Under the pieces are notes generated by a model that saw only the letters and a program-made list of their open reading frames with translations, had not been told where the DNA came from and made no database searches. Both the position numbers and the translations under genes were made by a program. From contig JBFWUW010000008.1 in the NCBI GenBank assembly GCA_050247075.1, positions 62,001 to 126,000 on the forward strand: a stretch of DNA of 64,000 nucleotides, given 5' to 3'. Below, in pieces: positions 1-7,862 of this stretch (positions within the stretch are counted from its first letter, which is position 1; each line of letters starts with the position of its first letter). Origin of the DNA: JBFWUW01 sp050247075. Lineage in GTDB: Bacteria > Planctomycetota > Planctomycetia > Pirellulales > JBFWUW01.

Positions 1-1828
1 GTTGCTCTTGCAGCGTGGCCAGTTCGGTCTCGTGGCCGAAGATTTCGGCCTCGATATCGGCAACCTTGCGATAGGGAAACCGCCGCTTGGGCTTGCCCGA
101 TTTGCCGCCCGATTCGGCCGCGGAGGAGGAGTTCTTCTTTTCGCTTGGCTTGTCGCCAGCCGGCTTATCTTTGTTCGCCGCTGCCGTGCCGGCTGCTTCA
201 GCCGCCGATGTGGCTTCACCCGCCAGCCCCTGTTTGGCCAGGTAGAGGTACGTTTCGTAATTGCCTTGCAGCACCCGGAACCGGCCCGGCTCGACAATCA
301 GCAGGTGATCGGCCACGCGGTTGACGAAGTAGCGGTCGTGGCTGACAAACAGCACCGTCCCCTCGAATTTAGCCAGCGAGCGCTCCAGGGCGTCGCGGGC
401 CCACAGATCCAAATGGTTCGTCGGCTCGTCGAGAATCAAAAAATTAGGGTCAGCCGCAATCAGCCGGGCCAGCGCCGCGCGGCTCCGCTCACCGCCGCTA
501 AGGCTGCCGACCTTCTTCATCACCAGGTCACCTGTCAGACCAAACCGGGCCAACAGGTCGCGCCGTTGGCGTTCGTTGAACTCCTTTTGCGGCGGCGGAC
601 GAACCGCCTCGACCACCTCTGCGTCCTCGGCCAGGCCCGACAGCAACTGGTCGTAGTAGCCAATCCTGACACCCGTGCCGATGGTGGCCTGTCCGGCGTC
701 GGGTTGAATCTCGCCGGTCAGGCAACGCAGCAGCGTTGTTTTGCCCGTGCCGTTCGGCCCTAAAATGCCCCACCGCTGGCCCCGTTCTATCTGAAAACTC
801 AATCCGGCAAACAGGGGGCGGTCGAAGGCCTTGGCCAGGCCTTCCGCGCGCAGCACGATATCGCCGGTACGGTCCACATCGCCAAAGCCCATGCTGGGGG
901 CGGTGATGGCCCGCGGCGGTTCCACGCGCTCCACCCGCTCTAGTTTCTTGCGGCGGTCTTCGGCCTGCGCGGCCTTCTGGCCGTAATGGTTGCGGCGAAT
1001 AAAGTCCTCGGTCTTGGCGATAAACTCCTGCTGTTTCTCGAACGTCCGTTGCTGCACTTCCAGCCGATCTGCTTTTTGCCGCCAATAGGCGCTGAAATTG
1101 CCCGCGTAGCTATCGACCGTGCCGCGAAACAGTTCCAACGTGCGGTTGGTGACTTTGTCCAAGAAATAGCGGTCGTGGCTGACGACGACCAACGCCTGGT
1201 CGGTCTCGGTCAAGAAGTTTTCCAGCCATTGCGTGGCCTCGATATCCAAATGGTTCGAAGGCTCGTCCAATAGCATTAGTTCCGGCTCGGCCAACAGCAG
1301 CTTGGCCAGCAACAAGCGGTTTTGCTGCCCGCCGCTGAGATGCTCCACCTGCTGGCCATACGCGGCCTGGGCAAAGCCCAGGCCGTCCAAGATGCGCTCG
1401 ATTTTGCGGTCCAGGTGGTAGGCGTCGTGGCGTTGCAATTCGTGCTGCAAATGGTCGAACCGCGCTGCCAGGCGCGCTCGGACGGCCTCATCGGCGGCCT
1501 GGCTCAAATCGTGGGCTGTCTGCTCGGCCTCCTTCACCAGCAGGGTGAATCGTTCGAGCGATCTGGAGGCTTCTTCCCATAGCGTGCGGCCGGGCGTAAA
1601 CCGCGGCTGTTGCTCCAGGTACTCCAGCCGGGCCGAGGCATGCAGTTCAAACGTGCCGCGGTCAGCCTCTTCCTGGCCCGCCAGAATGCGCAGCAGCGTG
1701 GTCTTGCCTGCCCCGTTGGGACCGACCAGTCCCACTCTTTCGCCGGGGCGCACCTCAAACGAAACCCCATCCAGAATCATCTGGGGACCGTAGTGTTTGC
1801 GAATATCGACGACGTTCAGCAGGATCAT
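1..1828 (-). CDS. ABC-F family ATPase (Uup/EttA-like), 3' end cut by window edge
   Basis: About 609 codons are open on the minus strand from the ATG at 1828 and run off the left edge, so the C-terminus is missing. Two ABC cassettes lie in tandem with no membrane segments. Cassette 1 has Walker A GPNGAGKTT (residues ~36-44), signature LSGGQ and Walker B ending LLDEPSNHLD. Cassette 2 has GPNGTGKTT, LSGGE and LILDEPTNHLD. The linker between them is charged and helical. After cassette 2 comes an Ala/Lys-rich stretch and then RRFPYRKVADIEAEI, resembling the coiled-coil C-terminal extension of Uup-type members. ABC-F proteins act on ribosomes or nucleic acid as soluble ATPases; which subfamily this is cannot be settled without the tail. 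The gene stands alone, followed upstream by a long non-coding stretch. Confidence 0.93.
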   Translation of the reverse strand, partial: MILLNVVDIRKHYGPQMILDGVSFEVRPGERVGLVGPNGAGKTTLLRILAGQEEADRGTFELHASARLEYLEQQPRFTPGRTLWEEASRSLERFTLLVKEAEQTAHDLSQAADEAVRARLAARFDHLQHELQRHDAYHLDRKIERILDGLGFAQAAYGQQVEHLSGGQQNRLLLAKLLLAEPELMLLDEPSNHLDIEATQWLENFLTETDQALVVVSHDRYFLDKVTNRTLELFRGTVDSYAGNFSAYWRQKADRLEVQQRTFEKQQEFIAKTEDFIRRNHYGQKAAQAEDRRKKLERVERVEPPRAITAPSMGFGDVDRTGDIVLRAEGLAKAFDRPLFAGLSFQIERGQRWGILGPNGTGKTTLLRCLTGEIQPDAGQATIGTGVRIGYYDQLLSGLAEDAEVVEAVRPPPQKEFNERQRRDLLARFGLTGDLVMKKVGSLSGGERSRAALARLIAADPNFLILDEPTNHLDLWARDALERSLAKFEGTVLFVSHDRYFVNRVADHLLIVEPGRFRVLQGNYETYLYLAKQGLAGEATSAAEAAGTAAANKDKPAGDKPSEKKNSSSAAESGGKSGKPKRRFPYRKVADIEAEIFGHETELATLQEQ

Positions 1829-2037
1829 GTCTAAGGGGCGTACAGCGCGGCGGTTGGGGTGACTGTGGGCGATTCTCTTACAGCCGGCAGTCGCTGGCTA
1901 GCCCATTACCACGCCTTTCGCGGCCAGACAGGGACAAGTCGCGAGATCACCCCCCCGTTCCAGCCATTGGAAATTCGTTGGATTCGTTCGATTAGTGGTT
2001 TTCCCAATCACGCTTGCGCCCCGAAGCCGCCTTTCTG

Positions 2038-2080
2038 TTAATATATTTAATAATATATATTTTTACTATTTAAATATATG
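2038..2080. promoter_or_regulatory. AT-rich tract, possible promoter or unwinding region
   Basis: Roughly 43 bases are almost entirely A and T (TTAATATATTTAATAATATA and on), unlike the surrounding high-GC sequence. Its place between divergently transcribed genes fits a promoter or DNA-unwinding element. No specific box was identified, so the role is inference. Confidence 0.3.
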
Positions 2081-2374
2081 GCTCAATGGGATAGAATGTT
2101 GGCCAGCGGCACCGCGCGCGGAAATGGCATTTACACGTCCCATGGCCGTGGTGCCCACAAAAAGCCGCCTTGAATATCGGCGGACGCCGCGTCGGGCGAG
2201 TTTCTTATTATCAGCTACCGTTGCCGGCTGGTCGGATGTCATGGAGGGCGCTTTCCTAGCCGATCCCTCCATCCCCCAGTACTTAGCACGGGGCCTTACA
2301 TTCTTTTTGAAGCCCGATTCTCTCGCGTTCCGCTACCGTTGCGCGCTGCCGGCACAGGCCCCGAGATCGCTCTT

Positions 2375-2419
2375 ACCTGTTCCAAACCGTGAAACGGTCG
2401 AGGTAGCGCGGAACAGGGA
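2375..2419. repeat. Nested-palindrome repeat, copy 1
   Basis: The outer arms CCTGTTCC (2376-2383) and GGAACAGG (2410-2417) are perfect inverted repeats. Inside them ACCGT and ACGGT flank a GAA loop (2386-2398). The whole unit recurs almost exactly about 135 bases downstream. It could fold as a branched hairpin or act as a protein-binding site. Confidence 0.7.
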
Positions 2420-2509
2420 GTGTGAATCCCCCCAATATCACTGGAACAGATAACGCCCGTTGCACCCGCCCAAACCCCATGAATTCCCCGAGAAAACGAC
2501 TCTTCGCTA

Positions 2510-2552
2510 CCTGTTCCAAACCGTGAAACGGTCGAGATAGCGCGGAACAAGA
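2510..2552. repeat. Nested-palindrome repeat, copy 2
   Basis: Same unit as at 2375, with only a few changes. The left arm CCTGTTCC (2511-2518) and the inner ACCGT-GAA-ACGGT hairpin are conserved, while the right arm is shortened to GGAACA (2545-2550). Left-arm-only relatives beginning CCTGTTCCAA occur at 26633 and 26891. Confidence 0.7.
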
Positions 2553-2697
2553 TGCGTTTGCCACCCCTCACCCAGAAGTCTCTTCAATCTACTCAATCAG
2601 TCTATTTTATCCATTAATCCTGGTTATACTGGGCTTTTCGGCTTCACGGCCAGATACACCCTGCGGAAGGGTGCGCTTTTGCCGGTCTCTGTTGGTC

Positions 2698-3528
2698 ATG
2701 GTTACCATGCGTCTTACGGCCTCCTTTTTCACCAGCGCATGCGTGCATACGTTGCTGTTAGGGATATTGGCCTCGCTTGGCCTATCGCAAGTCCGTCGCC
2801 TGGAGGTTGCTTCTCGGCTGGTGCCAATGGAGCTGCAGGCCACCATGCCAGCCCCCAAGACTCCGCCCAACTTGCAGAGCGAGATTGCATCGTTTCTCGA
2901 TTCTCGGATTGAATCCAAAACGCAAACAGCGGCCCGCACCAGCGGCGGACAGCGTGCTGCGCGGAATCCGCATGAAGTCTTGGCACTTGTCGCCAGCCAT
3001 TCCGTGGCCAGTGAGCGGCAATTGTTGCCCGATCTCCCCAGCGGAAGCCCGCAGCCATCCCACACCGCGGCGCCTGGCGATCCGGCTACAACGGCGGCCA
3101 TGACACCCCAGCGGCAACCGTTTCTGGCGGAGTATCGCGTCGTGATTGAACTGTTTGAAGAGGGAAGCGAGGAATCGTTGTCGATTCGGCCGGCCGACGG
3201 CAACGAAGTCGAGGAAATGCCGCGGCCGTTTGCCAACAACCCCATTCCCCCCTACCCGCCGGAGTCGTTGGCCGCCAAACAGCAGGGCCGTGTGGTGCTG
3301 GCGGTGTTTGTCGGTGCCGACGGCGCGGTGGTCAACGTTCGGCTATCGAATTCCAGCGGCGCGGCGCCACTGGACTCTTCGGCCTTATCGACCGTATACG
3401 AATGGAGGTTTTCGCCAGCCCGCCGCGGTGGAAACGCGGTTGCCTTTGAAGTGCTGGTGCCGATTCGGTTTGAACTGCTGGGTGGACGGCAGAATGTTCG
3501 GTCGGCCGACGCACCACCCCGGTCTTGA
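2698..3528 (+). CDS. TonB family protein (energy-transducer-like C-terminal domain)
   Basis: A 276-aa protein from the ATG at 2698. The open frame extends to a GTG at 2671 that has GGAAGG immediately against it, so the start is uncertain. A single N-terminal hydrophobic anchor (about residues 4-27) is followed by a long Ala/Pro/Ser-rich spacer. The C-terminal ~95 residues look like a TonB C-terminal domain: PPYPPESLAAKQQGRVVLAV, then VGADGAVVNVRL and a terminal EWRFSPARR...PIRFEL strand. TonB proteins anchor in the inner membrane and pass energy to outer-membrane receptors; solitary members can serve other envelope roles. No exbB/exbD or receptor gene lies in the window. Confidence 0.8.
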   Translation: MVTMRLTASFFTSACVHTLLLGILASLGLSQVRRLEVASRLVPMELQATMPAPKTPPNLQSEIASFLDSRIESKTQTAARTSGGQRAARNPHEVLALVASHSVASERQLLPDLPSGSPQPSHTAAPGDPATTAAMTPQRQPFLAEYRVVIELFEEGSEESLSIRPADGNEVEEMPRPFANNPIPPYPPESLAAKQQGRVVLAVFVGADGAVVNVRLSNSSGAAPLDSSALSTVYEWRFSPARRGGNAVAFEVLVPIRFELLGGRQNVRSADAPPRS

Positions 3529-3653
3529 GTGCGCGCGGTCAGGCCAAGTTGTGAATGGCCGGGGCATTTCATACGGCCGCAGTCACGTTTATGCTGTTAG
3601 GGGGTTTATCCAGGCTGTCTCTCACCTAACTGGCCCCGGCCCGCGAGGTACCT

Positions 3654-4046
3654 ATGCAATTCTTCATGCGCGGCGTATTGGCCGTATTGTTTCTGCTGGG
3701 TGTTGGCTTGTGTGCGCTTTGCCTATGGCCGGCCGCCTTGGCCATTTGGCAAGGAAAGATCTTGCTGGATGGCGTCGGGTTGGCGGCCCTGTCGGCGGTC
3801 ACGCCCGTCTTCTTGGCCGGAGTGGCGACCTGCGCTGGAACCGCGGTGGCCTTGGCACAGCTTGATCGCGCGGCCAGCCCCGCGGCGCTGGAAATGTCTC
3901 GCCAGACAGCCCCAAGTCCGCGGCCGTCAGCGGCGGCGGCAGAGCCAGCAACGGATGATGCCTCCCTATCTTCCGCCAGCGTTCCAGCCACCCCTTCCGG
4001 ACTTCCCAGCACGGCCCGCCGCACCGGTCCCAATCCCTTGAAATAG
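3654..4046 (+). CDS. Hypothetical small membrane protein
   Basis: A 130-aa frame from the ATG at 3654 with an upstream GAGG. Two hydrophobic segments (about residues 5-32 and 40-66) suggest a membrane hairpin. The C-terminal half is a low-complexity Ala/Ser/Pro/Thr tail. No family is recognised. It lies between the TonB-like and TPR genes on the same strand, so co-transcription is possible. Codon composition matches the neighbours and there is no better frame, but with no known domain its reality rests on composition and context. Confidence 0.6.
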   Translation: MQFFMRGVLAVLFLLGVGLCALCLWPAALAIWQGKILLDGVGLAALSAVTPVFLAGVATCAGTAVALAQLDRAASPAALEMSRQTAPSPRPSAAAAEPATDDASLSSASVPATPSGLPSTARRTGPNPLK

Positions 4047-4146
4047 GCCGGGGCGCTCGCAAGTGGGGGATAGTTTTTGGCCGGTGGAGTACTTAGACTG
4101 GAATCTGCGTTCTCCTTCGTCAAGTTTGTGCTGCGGAGCAGCTCTG

Positions 4147-4806
4147 ATGCCGACCGAATCTCCCACGACATACCTTGAAGAGTGCTACGACGACTTCCTC
4201 GTCGATCAGGACTCGGCCGCGTTTATTCAACGCATTGCCACCCGCTACACCTTGGGGACGTTGGAACGCCTGGTCCAATGCGGCCAACGCCCGCGCCGTC
4301 GCGCGGCGGTGCTGGCCTTGGGATATCTGGCGGGCTACGAGGCCAACGAAGTGCTGGGACGCGCGCTGCGGAACAATGACCGGCTGACGCGCAATTTGGC
4401 CGAGAACGCCATTCGCTCTATCTGGCTGCGGGCCGGCAACGACCGCGAGCGTCAGGAGCTGGCCGCCATTGTGCGGCTCAACTCCATGCAGCAATACAAG
4501 GAGGCCTTACGCCGCTCGAACGAACTGGTTCACGCCGCGCCCGATTTGGCCGAAGCCTGGAACCAGCGGGCGATTGCCTATTATTGCCTGGGGCGGTACG
4601 TCGAGTCGATCAACGATTGCCGGCAAGCCCTGGAGCTAAACGCCTATCACTTTGGCGCCGCCGGCGGCATGGGGCAATGTTATGTGCAGCTTGACGACCT
4701 GCCCGCCGCGCTCGACTGCTTTCGCCGCGCCTTGAAGATGAATCCCAATCTGGAAGGGGTCCGCGCGAGCGTGTCGTATCTGGAACGCTCGCTGAAGCGG
4801 CCGTAG
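4147..4806 (+). CDS. TPR-repeat protein
   Basis: A 219-aa protein. The frame is open further upstream, but the ATG at 4147 follows GGAGCAGCTCTG, a good ribosome-binding site, so that start is chosen. The N-terminal half is Arg/Leu-rich and helical, possibly HEAT-like. The C-terminal half carries tetratricopeptide units, clear in AEAWNQRAIAYYCLGRYVES and GGMGQCYVQLDDLPAALDCF, each with the usual small and aromatic pattern. No signal peptide is seen, so it is probably cytoplasmic. TPRs mediate protein-protein contact; the partner is unknown. Confidence 0.82.
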   Translation: MPTESPTTYLEECYDDFLVDQDSAAFIQRIATRYTLGTLERLVQCGQRPRRRAAVLALGYLAGYEANEVLGRALRNNDRLTRNLAENAIRSIWLRAGNDRERQELAAIVRLNSMQQYKEALRRSNELVHAAPDLAEAWNQRAIAYYCLGRYVESINDCRQALELNAYHFGAAGGMGQCYVQLDDLPAALDCFRRALKMNPNLEGVRASVSYLERSLKRP

Positions 4807-4837
4807 CTGTAGATACAGCCGTCTCCAACGGCGACAA
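4807..4837 (+). repeat. REP-like element, module B, degenerate
   Basis: Immediately after the TPR stop codon, CTGTAGATACAGCCGTCTCC leads into AACGGCGACAAACC. This is a diverged copy of hairpin module B seen intact at 59971-59995. The GCCGT/ACGGC stem is retained. Confidence 0.6.
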
Positions 4838-5046
4838 ACCGCTTTCCATACAGAAAGGCTTGGGGCGATAGCCCGACTGTCCAGCGACCAGGCTGGTCGT
4901 CGTTGAATCGCTATTCAGCGCAAATTGCTCTGGCCAATGACGGTAACTCCGCGAACTTGGCCGCTGAGGCGTTTGGCACGCCATGTGCAAATCAGATTTT
5001 CCGATGCGTGAATCCACGCCCCCATCACAACGTCGGAGAATATGCC

Positions 5047-5199
5047 ATGGGTACCATTCTGCTGATCATCCTGGTTCTGTTGCTACTGGGCGCGTTGCCG
5101 GCTTGGCCCTATAGCCGATCCTGGGGCTACGGCCCTACCGGCGGCTTGGGCCTGGTCTTTATCATCCTGCTGGTGTTGGTGCTGATGGGCCGGATTTAG
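5047..5199 (+). CDS. DUF3309 family small membrane peptide
   Basis: A 50-aa peptide from the ATG at 5047. Two short Leu/Ile/Val membrane segments flank a conserved-looking loop: WPYSRSWGYGPTGGLG. This matches the small DUF3309 family found widely in bacteria, which has exactly this length and layout. The function of the family is unknown. GGAG (5036-5039) lies 7 bases upstream of the ATG and supports the start. Confidence 0.85.
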   Translation: MGTILLIILVLLLLGALPAWPYSRSWGYGPTGGLGLVFIILLVLVLMGRI

Positions 5200-5400
5200 C
5201 CGCGAACAATCCGCCGCATACGAGTGGGATGGATCGTCCATTTGGCAGGGATAAATTGTTCACGCGGCGGTTGGTCCTGGAGAGCGGTGATCACGGCGAG
5301 AGACGGCGGTGTTTCTCGCGCCGTGATCGCGAACCCTCAAGTCAGCTTGAACCAACGCAACATCCGACGTTCCCGTTCAGCGGTTGCTCCATCCCAAGAA

Positions 5401-5919
5401 CTACTTAGGCTTGGCGGGTGTGGCCGCCGGTTTGGCTGAGGGAGCGGCTGGTTTAGCGGGAGCGCCCGGTGTGACTGGTTTGATCGCGGCCGGCGCGGCG
5501 GCGGGTTTGGCCGCTGGTGCGACAGTCTCTTCCGCGTTTTCCTCATCTTCGCTCTCTTCGGCTATCTTCTTGGCTCGGGCTGCTTTGGCCGCTGCTCGCA
5601 ACTCGACGATCTTGGCCTGCTGTTCCGCATCCAAGACTTCGTAAATCTTGGCATCGCGTTCGGCGACGAGTACCCGCATTTGTTGTTTGAGCTTTTCGAG
5701 TTGCGGGGCGTACTCGTCCTGCAAGCCGTAGATCGTTTCGCGTTGCTGTTCGCTCACCACGTCGCCAAAGTATGGCGGCAGCCGATGGACAGTCTTCGCC
5801 CTCGGCTTAGGTTCCGGCTTGTCGTCATCGGCGGCTTGCAACGACCACGAAGCCAGAACCGCGGAGACCAAAATGACACTCAGCCATGCACCTCGATGCA
5901 GCAGATTGCGAATGGACAT
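5401..5919 (-). CDS. Secreted hypothetical protein, coiled coil plus Ala/Pro/Lys tail
   Basis: A 172-aa protein with an N-terminal signal peptide (positive start, hydrophobic core, cleavage near SLQAAD, residues ~27-31). Residues ~55-120 are charged and helical (SEQQRETIYGLQDEYAPQLE, then VLDAEQQAKIVELRAAAKAA), a layout resembling periplasmic Spy/CpxP-like helical hairpins, although their LTxxQ motif is absent. The last ~55 residues are low-complexity Pro-Ala-Lys repeats, as in cell-wall or nucleic-acid-associated tails. No close family is recognised. Confidence 0.75.
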   Translation of the reverse strand: MSIRNLLHRGAWLSVILVSAVLASWSLQAADDDKPEPKPRAKTVHRLPPYFGDVVSEQQRETIYGLQDEYAPQLEKLKQQMRVLVAERDAKIYEVLDAEQQAKIVELRAAAKAARAKKIAEESEDEENAEETVAPAAKPAAAPAAIKPVTPGAPAKPAAPSAKPAATPAKPK

Positions 5920-6208
5920 AACGTCGCCCTTTTCAGGAAGAGGAAATTGCCAGAAGCAAACGCGAGTTTGCTCGGTGCGATAGTACTATCCCCGTTGCGC
6001 TGGGCCAAGCAAAATCCGCCAGTCAGCCCCAGGTTGGCCCTCCTCCGGCCACGACCCCACGGCACTTCTGGCCGCCAGATGGCGGCATTTTTTTCCGCGC
6101 AACACAGATCGGCCGCTAGCTGACCTTTGCGGCCAGGGCCGAGATCGTTATGATACTCCCTTCCCAATTTACGCGGTTTAGTAGGTTTATAGGAGCGGCG
6201 GTATCAAC

Positions 6209-6862
6209 ATGGCTAACGACACAAACGTCACCTGGCACGAACACGCGGTTGCCCGTGCGGAACGCGAAAAGCTCAACGGCCATAAGGGCTGCGTGATTTG
6301 GTTCACCGGCCTTAGTGCTTGCGGCAAGAGCACCATCTCGAACCTGGTGGATCACAAGCTGCACTCCCAGGGCCAGCACAGTTATGTCTTGGATGGCGAC
6401 AACGTCCGCATGGGGCTGAACGCCGGACCTGGCATGCTCAAAGAGCGGCACGGCGAGGAATTCTCCAAGCGGTTTGGCCTCGGTTTTTCGGCCCAGGACC
6501 GCGAGGAGAACATCCGCCGCATTGGAGCCGTGGCCAAGCTGTTTTCCGAGGCTGGCATTATCGCCCTGACGGCCTTTATTAGCCCCTACCGCCGCGACCG
6601 CGATGCCGTGCGGGCCGCGCTGGGCGATGGCAACTTCATCGAGATCTTCGTCGATGCTCCGCTGGACATTTGCGAAAAGCGCGATCCCAAGGGCCTGTAC
6701 AAGAAAGCCCGCGCCGGCGAACTCAAGGGTTTCACCGGCATCGACGACCCCTACGAAGCACCAGTCAAGCCGGAACTTGTCTTGGACAGCGGCAACAAGA
6801 CCGCCGAAGTGCTGGCCGACGAAGTCCTGGCGTACTTGAAGTCGCGCGGAATCACCAGCTAA
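6209..6862 (+). CDS. cysC: Adenylyl-sulfate kinase
   Basis: A 217-aa protein covering the full family length. It phosphorylates adenosine 5'-phosphosulfate to PAPS in sulfate assimilation. The P-loop GLSACGKST (residues 34-42) is followed by the family signatures LDGDNVRMGLN, FISPYRRDRD and KGLYKKARAGELKGFTGIDD. In most members the P-loop reads GLSGSGKST; the Ala-Cys here is a mild variant that keeps G-x4-GK[ST]. No ATP sulfurylase gene is adjacent. The last nine codons and stop are duplicated about 230 bases downstream, on the far side of a MITE-like insertion. Confidence 0.95.
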   Translation: MANDTNVTWHEHAVARAEREKLNGHKGCVIWFTGLSACGKSTISNLVDHKLHSQGQHSYVLDGDNVRMGLNAGPGMLKERHGEEFSKRFGLGFSAQDREENIRRIGAVAKLFSEAGIIALTAFISPYRRDRDAVRAALGDGNFIEIFVDAPLDICEKRDPKGLYKKARAGELKGFTGIDDPYEAPVKPELVLDSGNKTAEVLADEVLAYLKSRGITS

Positions 6863-6913
6863 CGTTCGACCATTCAGGCAAAGGATTGCCTATGCCGCTG
6901 CGCGAAGAATTGG
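6836..6913 (+). repeat. Flanking direct repeat, left copy (cysC end + next gene start)
   Basis: A 78-base segment contains the end of cysC (codons LKSRGITS and stop), the spacer with AAAGGA, and ATGCCGCTGCGCGAAGAA, the first codons of a gene. It aligns to 7069-7143 with about 11 mismatches and one 3-base gap. The gene start in this copy reads straight into the MITE-like element and is dead. Confidence 0.85.
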
Positions 6914-7063
6914 TAGGGTGGGACAAGCGGCCATCGGTCGCCCATGCGGATAAGTGTGGTCCGCGATGTCCCACCATCAGCCGTCATGGACCGTGGCAAT
7001 GGTGGGACATCGCGGAGATGCTAAATCTTAGTGGTTGGTGGATTGCCGCTTGTCCCACCCTAC
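6913..7063. mobile_element. MITE-like element with perfect 19-bp terminal inverted repeats
   Basis: The left end GTAGGGTGGGACAAGCGGC (6913-6931) is exactly inverted at 7045-7063. A second, internal perfect inverted repeat of 17 bp lies at 6961-6977 and 6999-7015 (CCGCGATGTCCCACCAT and its complement). The element is about 151 bp with no coding capacity, the form of a non-autonomous element. It begins GTAGG, as do the REP-like elements elsewhere in this window. No other copy was seen here. Confidence 0.8.
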
Positions 7064-7068
7064 GCAAA

Positions 7069-7143
7069 TTGAAGTCACACGGGATTACGAACTAAGCGAC
7101 CATCCAGGCAAAGGATTGCCCATGCCGCTTCGCGAAGAACTGG
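7069..7143 (+). repeat. Flanking direct repeat, right copy (functional gene start)
   Basis: Right-hand copy of the segment at 6836. It repeats a cysC-like end (LKSHGITN and stop), the AAAGGA site and the true start of the downstream methyltransferase gene at 7122. The identity crosses two coding ends and the intergenic spacer, so it arose by duplication and not by convergent codon use. Confidence 0.85.
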
Positions 7144-7862
7144 AAGAGCAGGGACAATGGCTGTTTAGCTGGCGGAGCTTTCTGCCGTTGCCGCTGGTCG
7201 CCCTAATCGCCTGGGGCGTTTGCCTGCCCGACCATGCTGCCCACCGACAGGCGACGGCACCGGTCTGGGAATGGCTCTGCTTGGCTGTCTGCTGCGCAGG
7301 GCTTGCGGTGCGGGCCTTGGTGATTGGCCATGCGCCGCGGCGGACGTCGTGCCGCAGCACCAAGCACCAGGTGGCGCATCAGCTTTCCACGACGGGAATG
7401 TATTCCATCGTGCGGCACCCTTTGTATGTCGGTAACTTTTTGATCTGGCTGGGGCTGGCGATGTTTACCCTGCTAGGCTGGCTGGTGGCCGTGATGGCAC
7501 TTGCCTACTGGCTATACTACGAGCGGATCATGCTGGCCGAAGAGGAATTCCTGCGGCGGCAATTCGGCACGGAGTTTATCGCCTGGTCGGCCAGAACGCC
7601 GGCCTTCATCCCCAAGCCAGGCAATTGGCAGCGGCCCTCGCTAGCGTTTTCACCCCGCAATGTGTTGCGGCGCGAGTACAGCGGTTGGCTGGCGGTGGTG
7701 GTGGGGTTTGTAGCGCTGCAACTGCTCAGTGGCTTCATGGGGGAGCGTCGGTTGCAACTAGACTGGCCGTGGGCCGTGGCCCTGCTATCGGCGGCAGTAC
7801 TCTACACCGCCTTACGCTTTCTCAAACGGCACACGCGGCTGCTCAAGGTTGAAGGCCGTTAG
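7122..7862 (+). CDS. ICMT/PEMT-family membrane methyltransferase
   Basis: A 246-aa membrane protein. The start at 7122 follows AAAGGA with correct spacing. It has several hydrophobic segments. The conserved core TGMYSIVRHPLYVGNFLIWLG, then YYERIMLAEEEFLRRQFGTE and FIAWSARTPAFIP, is the SAM-binding signature of isoprenylcysteine carboxyl methyltransferase-like and phospholipid methyltransferase-like proteins. The bacterial substrate is unknown; lipids are likely. It overlaps the convergent ABC-2 permease gene by 20 bases. Its first nine codons are duplicated upstream, next to a MITE-like insertion. Confidence 0.85.
   Translation: MPLREELEEQGQWLFSWRSFLPLPLVALIAWGVCLPDHAAHRQATAPVWEWLCLAVCCAGLAVRALVIGHAPRRTSCRSTKHQVAHQLSTTGMYSIVRHPLYVGNFLIWLGLAMFTLLGWLVAVMALAYWLYYERIMLAEEEFLRRQFGTEFIAWSARTPAFIPKPGNWQRPSLAFSPRNVLRREYSGWLAVVVGFVALQLLSGFMGERRLQLDWPWAVALLSAAVLYTALRFLKRHTRLLKVEGR

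Larger units (their letters stand above)
1829..2697. other. Long intergenic region with AT-rich tract and repeats
   Basis: No convincing gene lies between the ABC-F start and the TonB-like gene; short open frames here lack recognisable sequence. It holds a striking AT-only tract near 2038-2080 in otherwise GC-rich DNA, a 31-bp direct repeat also found near 50.8 kb (1972-2002), a degenerate REP-like copy at about 2241-2263, and two copies of a nested palindrome (2375-2419, 2510-2552). The region must carry the promoters of the two divergent flanking genes. Confidence 0.6.

Noticed and set aside
6670..7095. A 141-codon frame overlapping cysC and ending KLKSHGITN
   Set aside because: Not a gene: it is an out-of-frame read of cysC and the MITE that enters the duplicated cysC tail. 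It was useful as evidence for the duplication.
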